Shown here piece by piece: positions 24,533 through 32,177 of a stretch of DNA of 64,000 bases. The DNA comes from BM714 sp964484935 (GTDB taxonomy: Bacteria; Bacillota; Clostridia; Peptostreptococcales; BM714), in NCBI GenBank assembly GCA_964484935.1, contig CAZAFW010000001.1, forward strand, positions 137,360 to 201,359, given 5' to 3'. A model generated the notes under the pieces. It saw only the letters and a program-made list of their open reading frames with translations. It made no database searches and was not told where the DNA came from. Positions within the stretch are counted from its first letter, which is position 1. The number at the start of each line of letters is the position of its first letter. Made by a program: the position numbers and the translations under genes.

Positions 24533-25108
24533 TTACAGGCCAGAAACGATCTTGTAGGCTTCAACAGCCATGTTGACGCCTTCCGTGACCGCTTTGGACG
24601 TTATGGTAGCTCCGGAAATTGCCTGTATTTCATTTCCGGCGGCTCCCGCTTTGACAACTGTCAATTCAGATTCGGTGCTCTTTCCCGCATATTGTCCGTA
24701 AAAGTCCGGCAAAGTCGCATTCGCTCCAAGACCGGGTGTTTCCTGATGGCTTCCTACTCTCATTCCAGTGATTTTGCCATCCAACGAAACCCCTGTAATA
24801 ACCTCAACGCTTCCGCCGAATCCACCCGGCAACGACTTAATGGTGTAGCCGACTACACCATCTCCTGTAAGTCCTTCATAAATCTCGACAACCAGTTCAT
24901 TTTCATCTTTAACCTTGTCTAGCATATCGGCTTCAATTATTTCAAAAGACTCAGCTTCAGGCAAAACTTCCTGCCTGGACAACTGGCTTGTCAATTCTCT
25001 TTGCCCAACAATCTTATCGATGGTGAAATCATAAACAAGAGATAGCAATCCCGCCGCAACAGCACATATTAAAAGTAGAATCAATCCTAATTTGCTGATT
25101 TCTTTCAT
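24533..25108 (-). CDS. rnfG: Rnf complex subunit G, covalent flavoprotein
   Basis: 191 aa. One N-terminal membrane helix (about 7-27) and an FMN-binding domain outside the membrane. The motif SGATIT at 165-170 is the site where FMN is joined to the last Thr through a phosphoester. That reaction needs the flavin transferase ApbE, which is not in this window. The start overlaps the rnfD stop (TAATG). Confidence 0.95.
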   Translation of the reverse strand: MKEISKLGLILLLICAVAAGLLSLVYDFTIDKIVGQRELTSQLSRQEVLPEAESFEIIEADMLDKVKDENELVVEIYEGLTGDGVVGYTIKSLPGGFGGSVEVITGVSLDGKITGMRVGSHQETPGLGANATLPDFYGQYAGKSTESELTVVKAGAAGNEIQAISGATITSKAVTEGVNMAVEAYKIVSGL

Positions 25109-26046
25109 TATTTTTTCACACCTCCGAACACATTGGCTTTGACATATTTGTCAATCAAAGGCGTTACAATATTCATAAATAGAATGGAGAAAGACACGCC
25201 TCCTGGATATCCCCCAAACAGTCTGATTATTACTGTGATTAAACCGCATCCAACAGCATATATGATTTGCCCCTTTGCCGTCATCGGAGATGATACATAA
25301 TCCGTAGCCATGAAGATGGCTCCCAAAACTAATCCTCCCGCTAGCAAATGGAACATCATGTAGTTTATATTGAATCCACCGTAAAACAATGTCAAAACAG
25401 CCACAGTACCCATGTATGCAAGAGGAATCCTCAGGCTTATAACTCCACGATAGACAAGATAAATTCCTCCTATCAAAAGTGCCAACGCCGAAACTTCACC
25501 TATGCATCCTCCTATTTTACCAATGAAAAGATTAAAAATGGAAACACTTTCAGGCACAATCCTGCTTCCTTTTATAAGCGCAAGAGGAGTCGCCTCGGTT
25601 ACTGCATCGACCGGGTACTTCCATGTGGTCATTTCAATCGGCCAAGATGCTATAAGGAATACTCTTGCCGCCAAAGCCGGGTTGATGAAATTATGTCCCA
25701 AGCCCCCAAATGCCTGCTTGGCAATTGCTATTGCGAAAATCGAACCGACGATAGGAATCCAAAACGGAACTTCCGGAGGAAGGTTAAGTGCCAGCAAGAG
25801 TCCTGTTACGGCGGCGCTGTAATCCATTACTGTAATGGGTTGTCTTCTTATATTTTGTATTATTGCTTCAGTCGCCATGGCTGCCGCAACTGACAGCAAT
25901 ACGACAATCAATGTCTGAAATCCGAAGTAATACATTCCTGCAAGCGTAGCAGGAATGAGAGCTATTACAACATCTCTCATTGTTTTATCAGTCGCTTCTT
26001 TCGACCTGATGTGCGGCGATGAAGTGACTATCAATTTTCTTTCCAT
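25108..26046 (-). CDS. rnfD: Rnf complex subunit D, membrane flavoprotein
   Basis: 312 aa, many membrane helices, paralogous to NqrB. The second covalent FMN of the complex normally sits on a Thr in an ATP-like motif; here it is probably T153 in TEATPLALIKG. Also typical: FGGLGHNFINPALAARVF and TDYVSSPMTAKGQ. It is translationally linked to rnfG. Confidence 0.95.
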   Translation of the reverse strand: MERKLIVTSSPHIRSKEATDKTMRDVVIALIPATLAGMYYFGFQTLIVVLLSVAAAMATEAIIQNIRRQPITVMDYSAAVTGLLLALNLPPEVPFWIPIVGSIFAIAIAKQAFGGLGHNFINPALAARVFLIASWPIEMTTWKYPVDAVTEATPLALIKGSRIVPESVSIFNLFIGKIGGCIGEVSALALLIGGIYLVYRGVISLRIPLAYMGTVAVLTLFYGGFNINYMMFHLLAGGLVLGAIFMATDYVSSPMTAKGQIIYAVGCGLITVIIRLFGGYPGGVSFSILFMNIVTPLIDKYVKANVFGGVKK

Positions 26047-26059
26047 CTTTACCCTCCTG

Positions 26060-27382
26060 TTATTTTGTTTTCCTTCGTTTTGAAAGTATTTCCCTTTTGG
26101 CCATTCTTATTGAATGGAGCAAAGGCCGTTTCGAAGGACAAATGAAAGAACACGAACCGCATTCGATGCAATCCATTGCATTATTCTTTTCCGCCATATC
26201 GAACATTCCGTTCAATGAATAGGCGCTGATTGCAAACGGTTGAATAAATGAAGGGCATATGTCTACACATTTGCCGCATCTTATGCAAGGATTTGGCTCA
26301 GGCAATCTTGCCTGTTCTTCCGTGAATACCAATACACCCGATGTAGTCTTGGTCGAGGGCAGGTCATCTGTGAATTGAGCAAAACCCATCATCGGTCCGC
26401 CAAGAATGAGTTTTCCCGGCTCGCCTTTGTATCCTCCAGCTTGAGCTATGATTTCACTGATTCTGGTTCCATTTTTTATCATAATGTTTTTAGGCTCGAC
26501 AATTCCGTCGCCTGTGACAGTACAAATTCTTTCTATAAGCGGCATTCCTGTTCTGATTGCCTTCGATATCGCCGACATTGTGGCAACATTGCTTACGACT
26601 GCTCCTGCATCCATCGGAAGGGCTCCTGAAGGAACTTCTCTTTGTGAACATGCGTAAATCAATTGTTTCTCAGATCCTTGCGGGTACTTGGTCTTTACGA
26701 CCACAACTTGAATACCCGGTAAATCCTTTGCAGCCTCTTTCATCGAAAGCACAGCATCCATTTTGTTGTTCTCTATGGCTATGAAGGCTTTCTCAAGTCC
26801 CAAGACTTTCATTACTGCCCTTAACCCATAAACAACGTCTTCCGGAGTCTCAAGCATGAGACGGTGGTCCGATGTCAGATACGGCTCGCATTCCGCTCCG
26901 TTTAATATAAGTACATCAATCTTCTTGTCCGGTGGAGGCGACAATTTTACTCTTGTCGGGAAGCCCGCCCCGCCCATTCCTACTATTCCGGCTTCGTTGA
27001 TTATATCGAGTATTTCTTTCGGCTCAAGCATCTCGATATCGCCCTTGGGAACAACGCTCTCATGAACTTCATTCAAGCCATCGGACTCGATTACGATGCA
27101 AGTTCCCGTACCGTTGATAATCATCCTTTTTTCGATTTTCTTTACCGTTCCGGAAATGCTGCTATGGACTGGCGCAGATACAAATCCGCCCGCTTCACCA
27201 ATTTTCTGCCCAACCTTGACTTTTTCGCCAACTTCCACAATTGCCTTGCAAGGTGCGCCGATGTGTTGCTGAAGGGGAATTACTACGATTTCAGGTTCCA
27301 AAGCTTTCTCCACCGGTAAATGTTCTGTCATTTCTTTACTGTGTGGAGGATGAATGCCTCCCCTGAATGATAAAAGATTCAT
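26060..27382 (-). CDS. rnfC: Rnf complex subunit C, NADH-binding Fe-S flavoprotein
   Basis: 440 aa. RnfC reduces NAD+ with electrons delivered through the membrane subunits. The FMN/NAD-binding region resembles the 51-kDa subunit of complex I (GMGGAGFPTRVKL, LILNGAECEPYLTSDH). Two [4Fe-4S] motifs near the C-terminus are CIRCGKCVDICP and CIECGSCSFICP. It is first in the operon, with GGGGTGA upstream. The Rnf type suggests energy conservation from ferredoxin:NAD+ potential; whether it pumps Na+ or H+ cannot be read here. Confidence 0.96.
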   Translation of the reverse strand: MNLLSFRGGIHPPHSKEMTEHLPVEKALEPEIVVIPLQQHIGAPCKAIVEVGEKVKVGQKIGEAGGFVSAPVHSSISGTVKKIEKRMIINGTGTCIVIESDGLNEVHESVVPKGDIEMLEPKEILDIINEAGIVGMGGAGFPTRVKLSPPPDKKIDVLILNGAECEPYLTSDHRLMLETPEDVVYGLRAVMKVLGLEKAFIAIENNKMDAVLSMKEAAKDLPGIQVVVVKTKYPQGSEKQLIYACSQREVPSGALPMDAGAVVSNVATMSAISKAIRTGMPLIERICTVTGDGIVEPKNIMIKNGTRISEIIAQAGGYKGEPGKLILGGPMMGFAQFTDDLPSTKTTSGVLVFTEEQARLPEPNPCIRCGKCVDICPSFIQPFAISAYSLNGMFDMAEKNNAMDCIECGSCSFICPSKRPLLHSIRMAKREILSKRRKTK

Positions 27383-27504
27383 TGATACTCACCCCTTTAT
27401 AAATATTCGTCACATTTATACTCATTATATTGCCAAACAAATTACAATATAAATAATATCATGCGAACAAAAAAACACAAAAAAAAAACATATAGTCCAT
27501 TAAC

Positions 27505-27533
27505 ATAGTATCTTTAAAGGTTTTTAAAGTCAA
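27505..27533 (-). promoter_or_regulatory. Promoter of the rnf operon
   Basis: TTGACT (27533-27528), 17 bases, TACTAT (27510-27505). It leaves a 5' leader of about 115 bases, AT-rich and with a run of ten T, before rnfC. Confidence 0.8.
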
Positions 27534-27536
27534 TCA

Positions 27537-27554
27537 TTGTTAATTGCATAACGA
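27537..27554. promoter_or_regulatory. Candidate Rex operator upstream of rnf
   Basis: TTGTTAATTGCATAACGA matches the clostridial Rex consensus TTGTTAANNNNTTAACAA at 12 of 14 defined positions. It lies 3 bases upstream of the rnf -35. Rex is the NADH/NAD+ sensing repressor, so control of Rnf by this site is plausible. The rex gene is not in the window. Confidence 0.5.
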
Positions 27555-27576
27555 ATATTCGGAGCGCTTTTGAAAA

Positions 27577-28119
27577 TCATTGTTTGATTTTTTCAAGACC
27601 TTCTTTAACATGCTCCTTTATCCAGCAAATTACATCGATATTGTTCAACGGCACATCGCCCAAAACTTCTTTGATTTCCCTTGTATCCAATATAAAACAT
27701 CTTTCATCTATATAATGTCTGTATATGAAATCAACTTTGATGTCCGATATCACAACTGTAACAACGGTATCTACAATATTGCCGAGAGGAGCACGGTCAA
27801 TATGGTCATATCTGAATGAAGCTGTCAGCTCCGTTCCCTTTCCTACTTCCGATTTCATCTTGAAACTCCCATCGCAATTTTCTGCGGCAGATTTTAACAT
27901 TGGTATGCCCAATCCAACTTTTCTTGTTGTCCTGCTTGTGTAGAACGGATTGGTCACTTTTTTAAGCGTTTCCTCATCCATTCCCTTTCCATCGTCTTTG
28001 ATGCATATTTCAAGAATGTTCTTTTCTATTTTTTCACAAATCTCAATTTCAACCAGTTTGGAATCAGCATGGACAGAATTTTGAGCTATGTCCAATATAT
28101 GCATAGACAATTCCTTCAT
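27577..28119 (-). CDS. Histidine-kinase-type ATPase domain protein of the hydrogenase-like sensor operon
   Basis: 180 aa. The first 105 residues form a GHKL ATPase domain: HILDIAQNSVHA (N box), DDGKGM (G1), GLGIPMLKSAAE (G2-like). There is no phospho-acceptor histidine domain and no membrane segment. The C-terminal 75 residues (DTVVTVVISDIKVDFIYRH and on) have no family I recognise. It is last in an operon with a PHP protein, two DRTGG proteins, a second ATPase and an [FeFe]-hydrogenase-like protein. It may act as a kinase or anti-sigma-like switch; partner unknown. Confidence 0.8.
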   Translation of the reverse strand: MKELSMHILDIAQNSVHADSKLVEIEICEKIEKNILEICIKDDGKGMDEETLKKVTNPFYTSRTTRKVGLGIPMLKSAAENCDGSFKMKSEVGKGTELTASFRYDHIDRAPLGNIVDTVVTVVISDIKVDFIYRHYIDERCFILDTREIKEVLGDVPLNNIDVICWIKEHVKEGLEKIKQ

Positions 28120-28133
28120 TTTAAGTCCCCCTT

Positions 28134-28847
28134 TCAGCTTTTTCTCAATGATTTGAATATGCTTCGAATATCTTTTTCATCAACTTCCAACCAATTGTCA
28201 CGCTCTGAAATGTCATGAAGATAATGGGCATCCGAATTTGAGACGAAGCAAAAATTCTTATACATAGGGTTCTTTGCTGTGAATTTTTCATGCGTCGTTA
28301 TTTTTGAAAGCTCCAAGGCATCCACATTCAAGTCGGGCGGCAAGAAACCCAGATTTGCAATTAGACTAAACGCCTTTCTGTCTATGTGGGCCGGTATTGC
28401 AAGCCCATCATGCTCATGCACCAATTCAACCAATGCATAGATATTTAAACCAACCGAATGTATCAGCAGGCGTTTTTCTTCGCCTTTCAATTCGTCATTT
28501 TCATCGAATATCAATTGCCTTCCCAACAATTCCTCGGGATTGGAAATCCATTCAAAATGCTTGAAGAGTTCGTCTTGAAACGAATTGATCTTTTCAATTG
28601 TTTCGAACAGGCAAAGCACATGCACTTCCTCTTTTGTCTGAACTTCCATTCCCGGTACAACTATTATTCCATTCTTTCGGCCCAACTCCATGCAAGCCTC
28701 ACAGTTTGCCGCATTGTTGTGGTCTGTTACCGCTATCGCGTCAAGCCCTTTTAATAAAGACATGTTTATTATATTGTTTGGAGTCATATCCTCATCGCCG
28801 CACGGTGAAAGCGCCGAATGGATATGGAAGTCGTAATAAAGCTTCAT
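28134..28847 (-). CDS. PHP-domain phosphoesterase of the sensor operon
   Basis: 237 aa. The PHP metal site is visible: YDFHIHSALSPCGD (HxH), then VTDHNNAANC and later IPAHIDRKAF and SNSDAHYLHD, which supply further His and Asp ligands. PHP enzymes hydrolyse phosphate esters such as histidinol phosphate or nucleotides; the substrate here is unknown. The ATG at 28847 overlaps the DRTGG stop (ATGA). In this operon it may remove a phosphate or degrade a nucleotide signal, but that is conjecture. Confidence 0.85.
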   Translation of the reverse strand: MKLYYDFHIHSALSPCGDEDMTPNNIINMSLLKGLDAIAVTDHNNAANCEACMELGRKNGIIVVPGMEVQTKEEVHVLCLFETIEKINSFQDELFKHFEWISNPEELLGRQLIFDENDELKGEEKRLLIHSVGLNIYALVELVHEHDGLAIPAHIDRKAFSLIANLGFLPPDLNVDALELSKITTHEKFTAKNPMYKNFCFVSNSDAHYLHDISERDNWLEVDEKDIRSIFKSLRKS

Positions 28848-29179
28848 TTCATTCCCATCTCGTTTAGTTTGCATGCCAATGTAAAACTGTCAAGTTCGGA
28901 AGTGCATACAATTATATTCTCTTCATCCGCTTTCGCCAAAGTCTCTTCCTCCACTTCAATGGATTCAGGCACTATTACCATAGGCATTTCAAGAAGTGAG
29001 GCAACAGCTATTATGTTGAGGTGTGTCTGAACGGTAATCCAAATATCTCCTTTGCTTCCGTTTGCCATGACCCAACTCAAAAGATCGCAAATATAAACTC
29101 CGTCCACGATTTTCATTGAATCCTTTTCGCCACTTAGCTGGTTCAATTTCAGTTCATCGATAATTTCATTGATGATCAT
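28844..29179 (-). CDS. DRTGG-domain protein, second copy in the sensor operon
   Basis: 111 aa. It is homologous over its length to the other DRTGG protein at 30890-31246. Shared features include the xxCDLLSxV(M) helix, the middle hydrophobic strand (VASLLEMPMVIVPES) and a C-terminal CTSELDSFTLACKL. DRTGG domains occur in regulatory proteins, often with CBS domains, and may bind nucleotides. It overlaps the hydrogenase-like gene by 14 bases; a perfect AGGAGG lies 6 bases before its ATG. Confidence 0.75.
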   Translation of the reverse strand: MIINEIIDELKLNQLSGEKDSMKIVDGVYICDLLSWVMANGSKGDIWITVQTHLNIIAVASLLEMPMVIVPESIEVEEETLAKADEENIIVCTSELDSFTLACKLNEMGMK

Positions 29180-30440
29180 TATTAACCTCCTGTCCTTTTC
29201 TTATTATGCAATCGTCAATTGAAGCTTCTCCCCGTACAATATCTTCCGCCAAAGCTCTGCAGCTTGGAGCTCCGCATGTTCCACAGTCTATTCCCGGCAG
29301 TTGCTTGTATATCTTCTCTATCATGTCCATCTTATTTATTGCCACACGAATGTCCGAATCCAATTTCATCACATTTTTAGGCTTAATTTCATCAACCCAA
29401 TCTTTCATTTCTTCATTGATTTTCCCTATGGCTTTTTCCCTGTCAATTGCCTCGAATTGTTTCTCCCCGATTTCTTCGGAAATGCGTCTTATTCTAGCTT
29501 TTGCGATAAATGAATTCTCCATTGTGAGTGGACCTCCAATACATCCATTTACGCATGCATATCCCTCGAAAAAATCCACATCGTTGAGCTTTCCAAGTTC
29601 CATTCCTTCCAATACTTCAATTACATTTTCTATGCCGTCAACAGCAAGATAATTTTTGGCTTTTATGCTGAAACTCTGTCCGTTTGCTTTTGCCCACCCT
29701 ATTCCGACACTTGACGAGTTCTGCACTTGTTTTCGTATCTCCACATCCGGATAAATCTTCAAGATCTTGGAATAAACCGATTCTATTGAAATAGCTCTAT
29801 CGACATACGACTTTCTTATTCCGACCGGGTTCTTAATGCTTGTTATCTTAGCTGGACATTCCGTTATATAAAATGTCCCAATTTCATCCATAGGTATTCC
29901 GGTTTTTTCCACAGCTTCCTTCTTGGCAAATCTAGCAGCAATTTCCATCGGTGTCTCAAGCTTGATTATCCTGTCTATAAGAGAAGGAAACCTTATTTGT
30001 ATCAGTCTTATTATTGCAGGGCAAAGAGTCGAAATAAGCGGACCTTCTTTTTCTCTGTTTTCCAATCTGTCTTTCAACGCTATTGAAAGATAGTCAGCGG
30101 CCTTGGCAACATCATAAACTTCATCGAAACCCAAATCGTAAAAAGAATTGAATATCTTGTTTATTTTCTTGCTCAAGTGAAATTGTCCATAAATCGGAAT
30201 AGAAACCAGCGCTATATTGTATTTGTATTTCTTCATGTCGGACAATTCATCCGTCAATGCTCTTTTCGCGTGATATGGGCATACTCTTATGCACTCTCCG
30301 CAATCTATGCAGCGTTCATTTATGATTTCAGCTTTTCCATTGCGTAGGCGTATAGCCTCGGTCGGACATCTTTTCAAGCAATTAGTGCATCCATTGCACT
30401 TTGTTATATCCAAATTGACTGAATGCCAATAATTTTCCAT
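29166..30440 (-). CDS. [FeFe]-hydrogenase-like iron-sulfur protein, putative sensor
   Basis: 424 aa (numbering from the upstream TTG gives one more). Two [4Fe-4S] motifs come first: CNGCTNCLKRCP and CIDCGECIRVCP. The middle is a hydrogenase large-subunit domain. The C-terminus is a CGTCGAPSC...C cluster domain like that of RnfB. Four putative H-cluster cysteines are present: L-C-P-A-I (about 141), E-C-P-A-K (196, with Lys199) and A-C-V-N-G-C (297, 301). The first Cys of the usual TSCCP is Leu, the Met of MPC is Thr and the Met before the third motif is Tyr. These changes remove the proton-transfer Cys, as in sensory-type hydrogenases. A sensor role is inferred from this and from the ATPase neighbours. 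Confidence 0.85.
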   Translation of the reverse strand: MENYWHSVNLDITKCNGCTNCLKRCPTEAIRLRNGKAEIINERCIDCGECIRVCPYHAKRALTDELSDMKKYKYNIALVSIPIYGQFHLSKKINKIFNSFYDLGFDEVYDVAKAADYLSIALKDRLENREKEGPLISTLCPAIIRLIQIRFPSLIDRIIKLETPMEIAARFAKKEAVEKTGIPMDEIGTFYITECPAKITSIKNPVGIRKSYVDRAISIESVYSKILKIYPDVEIRKQVQNSSSVGIGWAKANGQSFSIKAKNYLAVDGIENVIEVLEGMELGKLNDVDFFEGYACVNGCIGGPLTMENSFIAKARIRRISEEIGEKQFEAIDREKAIGKINEEMKDWVDEIKPKNVMKLDSDIRVAINKMDMIEKIYKQLPGIDCGTCGAPSCRALAEDIVRGEASIDDCIIRKGQEVNNDHQ

Positions 30441-30453
30441 CAAATTCCCTCCA

Positions 30454-30885
30454 TCAAATATTAAAAATCATTTCCACTTTTGTTTCCGCTCCCTTGGAAG
30501 ATTCAATACTGAATTGGTCACTTGTTCTTTTCATATTAGGCAATCCCATGCCTGCCCCAAAGCCCATTTCACGCGCTTCATTCGAGGCTGTTGAAAATCC
30601 TTTTGTCATAGCTTTTTCAATATTTTCGATTCCATTTCCCTTGTCATGTGCTGTTACAGTTATTTTGTCGTGCGAAATTTCTGTGGTGATTTTGCCTCCT
30701 TCAGAATGAATAACTATGTTTATTTCCGACTCGTAAGCAGCTATTGCCACCCTTCTTACAACCTTTGCGTCGATGCCGATTTGATTCAACACTTTCTTGA
30801 TGTTGCTTGATGCAAGTCCCGCCTTTGAAAACTCTTCTTTGCCGACTTCGTATTCAAGCTTTATTGTTTTTTCCAATTCAGCCAT
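30454..30885 (-). CDS. RsbW-like ATP-binding protein of the sensor operon
   Basis: 143 aa, a single GHKL ATPase domain of the anti-sigma factor type. The N box is VRRVAIAAYESEINIVIHS, the G1 box HDKGNGIENIEKAM, the G2 box GMGLPNMKRTSDQF. Small proteins like this usually phosphorylate or bind an anti-sigma antagonist, but no STAS protein or sigma factor gene lies nearby. It is the second ATPase of the operon, placed between a DRTGG protein and the hydrogenase-like gene. Confidence 0.82.
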   Translation of the reverse strand: MAELEKTIKLEYEVGKEEFSKAGLASSNIKKVLNQIGIDAKVVRRVAIAAYESEINIVIHSEGGKITTEISHDKITVTAHDKGNGIENIEKAMTKGFSTASNEAREMGFGAGMGLPNMKRTSDQFSIESSKGAETKVEMIFNI

Positions 30886-30889
30886 ATTA

Positions 30890-31246
30890 TTATGCCCCTT
30901 CTATTTTGATTGCTCCAAGTCCGCTCTTATAGAGCATACCGCTTGCTTCGAACAAAGTATGTTTAACTCCCATTAAAACCATTTTCTTTTCTCGTGCCAA
31001 CCTGCAAACCTCTTCGTTGGGCTTTTTCCCCCTTACGAATACAATATTGGACAAATCTAGCATTTCTGCAGTCCTTATTACTTGCAGATTGGTGAGTCCA
31101 GTCAAAAGAAGTACCTTGTCATCAACAAAAGCCAATACATCGCTCATCAAATCACATGAAAAAGCTGCTTCCACTTCCCTGTCCATGTATTCTTCTCCTG
31201 CCAATATTTCGGCATCGAGTATTTCTTTTGCTTCTCTAAGTAACAT
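30890..31246 (-). CDS. DRTGG-domain protein, first copy in the sensor operon
   Basis: 118 aa, paralog of the protein at 28844-29179. It reads EAAFSCDLMSDVLAFVDDKVLLLTGLTNLQV with a later MVLMGVKHTLFEASGML segment. The ATG at 31246 overlaps the upstream SPOR-protein stop (TGATG), and AAGGGGGA provides the site. It is the first gene of the sensor set. Function is inferred only as regulatory. Confidence 0.78.
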   Translation of the reverse strand: MLLREAKEILDAEILAGEEYMDREVEAAFSCDLMSDVLAFVDDKVLLLTGLTNLQVIRTAEMLDLSNIVFVRGKKPNEEVCRLAREKKMVLMGVKHTLFEASGMLYKSGLGAIKIEGA

Positions 31247-32148
31247 CACAATCCCCCTTCAACACCTTCGATTCCTTCGATATAAAGTTCCGACAAATCG
31301 TCCATGAATCCTTCATTTTCAGTTTCGGCAACTTTAAGCAAAACTTCCTCAACCGATTCATGCCAATCATCAATTCCTTCAAAAATAAATCCAGCTGAAT
31401 CGAGATCATCAAGCCTCAGCCTCATACTTTCCAACTCGTCCAACTTATTGTTTGCTGTTTCTTTAAAATCTCCAAGTTTCAAATTTGAATTCAAATATGC
31501 TACATAATCGGATTGAACCTCTCCAATCATCGAAATCATACTCTCATAATCCTTTACACATGCGAGTGCATCTTCTTCATTGTCCTCCTCATATGAAAAT
31601 TCAACTGTTTTTTCGATCCTGTATAAAAAGGCATCGTCTGCAATATCCCTTGCGGCATTTTTGAAATACTCATCAAGGGCGCTGTCTGCATAGACAATAT
31701 TCAAAACCTTGAAATTGTTCCCGTCTACAATTATTCCTGCCTCACCCTTATCGTCCAATTCACCCAAAAACTTTTCTGCATTTTCCCGCTTTGAAAATCC
31801 TCCAAGCTGATAAGCATAGAGATTCAAATCAATTTGTCCGGTCTTCATGCCAGGCTTTATATTTTCATTTTCAATGCCGGTTTCCACCTGATCTTCAATT
31901 TTTTCTTCCCTAGTTTCATCTTCTTGAATTTCGTCAGGCTTTATTTCCAACATATCCGATATTTCCCTGCTTTGCTCTTCATCGGATCCCGAAGCTTCAG
32001 CCGATATGGGTTTTTCATTTCCTGAAAGCATGAATTTCACTCCGTAAAAACCCACCAATGCCGAAATTACGCATAAAAACAAAATTGAAAGAATTATTCT
32101 TCCGCTTCTGTTTTTTCTGCTTCTTTTTCTTTTATATCTCTGTGCCAT
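31246..32148 (-). CDS. SPOR-domain membrane protein
   Basis: 300 aa. A very basic cytoplasmic tail (RYKRKRSRKNRSGR) precedes one membrane helix (about 18-40). An acidic linker follows, then a SPOR domain at about 105-165 (YAYQLGGFSKRENAEKFLGEL). SPOR domains bind denuded septal peptidoglycan, so the protein probably acts at division or sporulation septa. The remaining C-terminal half is helical and unrecognised. The overlap with the downstream DRTGG gene is odd for a cell-wall protein and probably reflects operon packing. Confidence 0.8.
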   Translation of the reverse strand: MAQRYKRKRSRKNRSGRIILSILFLCVISALVGFYGVKFMLSGNEKPISAEASGSDEEQSREISDMLEIKPDEIQEDETREEKIEDQVETGIENENIKPGMKTGQIDLNLYAYQLGGFSKRENAEKFLGELDDKGEAGIIVDGNNFKVLNIVYADSALDEYFKNAARDIADDAFLYRIEKTVEFSYEEDNEEDALACVKDYESMISMIGEVQSDYVAYLNSNLKLGDFKETANNKLDELESMRLRLDDLDSAGFIFEGIDDWHESVEEVLLKVAETENEGFMDDLSELYIEGIEGVEGGL

Positions 32149-32177
32149 AATATCATCCCCGCTTCGTTAATATTATA

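Noticed and set aside
27460..27500. Runs of A (27468-27489) as a curved-DNA or phase-variable tract
   Set aside because: Not in a coding region and not phased; an ordinary AT-rich leader is a simpler reading.
27572..27595. GAAAA-ATC/GATTTTC hairpin at the end of the sensor operon as a terminator
   Set aside because: AT-only stem containing the stop codon and with no T-tract; readthrough into rnf remains possible.
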